NCBI RefSeq assembly: GCF_030143245.1
Contig: NZ_JARJNS010000012.1
Location: forward strand, 1 to 51,620
DNA length: 51,620 nt
Source: Rhabdaerophilum sp. SD176
Lineage (GTDB): Bacteria; Pseudomonadota; Alphaproteobacteria; Rhizobiales; Beijerinckiaceae
Direction: 5' to 3'
Part shown: positions 51,401 through 51,620 of the stretch, one piece after another
How the letters are laid out: every line of letters starts with the position of its first letter
Numbering within the stretch: the first letter of the stretch is position 1
Made by a program: the position numbers and the translations under genes
The notes under the pieces: generated by a model
Database searches by the model: none
Told to the model about the DNA's origin: nothing
Seen by the model: only the letters and a program-made list of their open reading frames with translations

Positions 51401-51512
51401 GAATCCGATTCGTTGGCTGACCGTCGCCATCCAGTTCCCAATGACGCCCCGGATACGCATAGGGTGAATTCAGGATAGGTTTTTCGAAGAATTGCTCAGC
51501 CATTTCCACCAT
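48459..51512 (-). CDS. type III Res-like helicase-endonuclease
   Basis: A 1017-aa restriction subunit. The SF2 motor has Walker A LATGAGKTTV near residue 182, ITNYHAFK, DEAH in LNDEAHHCY near 317, and domain 2 with LTEGWDANTVTHILG and QVVGRGLRR. The C-terminus holds a nuclease site, YIPDFIV...IVEIKGF (D...E-x-K, about 937-957), as in Res of type III enzymes. It translocates and cuts unmodified DNA together with the Mod-like protein. The first gene of the six-gene chain; start taken at the ATG at 51512, with ATG at 51515 or 51503 as alternatives. The operon promoter lies at or beyond the window end. Confidence 0.87.
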   Translation of the reverse strand: MVEMAEQFFEKPILNSPYAYPGRHWELDGDGQPTNRILEARRRSDLITPVPKPKKRRASNKQGSLVLGSEDEISTEDQEYNPTPIINEIRSYVEAWRNLPNPEQWLVTPETARLLKHWRNHKFEGIRPFFCQIEAVETAIWLVEVAPKLGPRVAKFWTHIKGANAQANPELLRLALKLATGAGKTTVMAMLIAWQTVNAVRHPNSKQFSRGFLIVAPGITIRDRLRVLLPNDPESYYRHREIVPPDMLADIDRAKIVITNYHAFKLRERMELAKGTRTAIEGWRGEKMQTLETEGQMLQRVMPELMGMKNIVVLNDEAHHCYRERVKDGTGETEDDLKGEEKEEAKENNEAARMWISGLEAVKRKLGVALVYDLSATPFFLRGSGYIEGTLFPWTMSDFSLMDAIECGIVKLPRVPVADNVPGGDTPKFRNLWEHIGKKLPKKGRGGSGKSLDPLSLPAELLTALEALYGHYLKTFELWEKEGIGVPPVFIVVCNNTSTSELIYKYVSGFDRENDDGSTALENGRLALFRNYDDFGNRLPRPNTILIDSAQLESGEALDKDFREMAADEIERFRREMVERTGDIRAGETIDEATLLREVMNTVGKKGKLGEQIRCVVSVSMLTEGWDANTVTHILGVRAFGTQLLCEQVVGRGLRRQSYDLNDEGLFNVEYADVLGIPFDFAAKPVVSPPAKPRETVRVHAVKPDRDPLEITFPRVEGYRVELPDERLEATFGPDHVLNLTPELVGPSVTKNQGIIGEGVDLTIAHLQDMRSSTILFHLAKHLLYNKYRDPGEEPKLHLFGQLKRITRQWLDGGYLNCTGGTFPAQLVYKEIADMAAERIKAAITLSLVGENPVKAILDAYNPTGSTAYVNFTTSKETRWQTDPRKCHVNWVVCDSDWEAEFCRVAEAHPKVRAYVKNQNLGLEVPYLMGSTPRKYIPDFIVQVNDGQAEPLNLIVEIKGFRGEDAKEKANTMRAYWVPGVNNLGKFGRWAFAEFTAVYEIEAEFGKLVASFCTDNV

Positions 51513-51620
51513 CATGCAATGCGCACGCGCTTTGTGAATTGGAAGCTGGAAATACGATGACGTTGCCCCCAAGTTTTATCCAGTTCTGAGTTCGTTTCCG
51601 GGGTTGGGATTGCCCTGCTG

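Noticed and set aside
41450-51512. BREX or DISARM system
   Set aside because: No PglZ, BrxC, BrxL or DrmA/B-type gene is visible; the core is Mod/Res/DUF4268.
1-51620. CRISPR array
   Set aside because: No regularly spaced repeat of 24-40 bp with unique spacers was seen; the tandem repeats present are short and few.

Overview
The window looks like a defence- and mobility-rich island in an alphaproteobacterial chromosome or large plasmid. GC content and codon use are high-GC throughout, except for an AT-rich patch at about 14.8-16.6 kb. The gene families (LysR/pirin/hydrolase cluster, DUF4102 integrase, DUF4268-linked restriction genes, large patatin) fit Alphaproteobacteria. A recurring intergenic ATGGGGGCGC element hints at sphingomonad relatives, but this is inference; no rRNA or tRNA gene is visible to fix the taxon.

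Left part (1-7.4 kb): a truncated serine recombinase stops at what may be the end of an insertion element. A hairpin-rich intergenic stretch then precedes a long coiled-coil protein whose N-terminus resembles a MobV (Pre/Mob) relaxase that has lost its histidines. A four-gene minus-strand set follows: a Lon-type AAA+ ATPase without protease, a ParB/sulfiredoxin-fold-like protein and two unknowns.

Type I restriction locus (7.75-14.9 kb): hsdR-hsdS-X-hsdM with overlapping start/stop codons. X is a 409-aa ABC-type ATPase resembling the anticodon nuclease PrrC in size, position and an R-x3-E...H triad. Two AT-rich minus-strand genes follow: a secreted protein built from a duplicated module, and a membrane protein.

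Integration module (16.6-21.6 kb): a P4-type integrase with an elaborate repeat array at its 5' end, an unknown gene, three helix-turn-helix proteins (one AlpA-like behind three 20-bp-phased palindromes, one with a zinc ribbon) and a second tyrosine recombinase. A complete-looking Hachiman (HamA-HamB) anti-phage pair sits directly downstream (22.1-26.3 kb).

Metabolic/stress segment (26.5-33.3 kb): pirin plus two epoxide-hydrolase-like alpha/beta hydrolases divergent from a LysR regulator; an AraC regulator divergent from a DUF2000 protein and a small cupin; and two small membrane proteins. This reads as ordinary chromosomal or catabolic material between defence modules.

Right part (33.6-51.5 kb): a tight minus-strand operon encodes an ATPase carrying a degenerate HNH module, a stand-alone intact HNH protein (a PtuA/PtuB or Septu-like pair) and a patatin-like phospholipase, a combination I do not recognise as a named system. 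It is followed by a secreted thermonuclease, a possible PUA/EVE-HNH restriction enzyme and an HD phosphohydrolase. The last 10 kb is a six-gene chain in which every junction overlaps by 1 or 4 nt: type III-like Res helicase-nuclease, DUF4268 protein, beta-class methyltransferase, an unknown 137-aa protein, a PD-(D/E)XK-like protein, and a UvrD-type helicase with a RelE-like N-terminus. The coupling suggests one extended restriction system rather than a simple type III pair. The best candidates for undescribed biology are the HNH-ATPase/HNH/patatin operon (33.6-38.6 kb) and this six-gene chain (41.4-51.5 kb).
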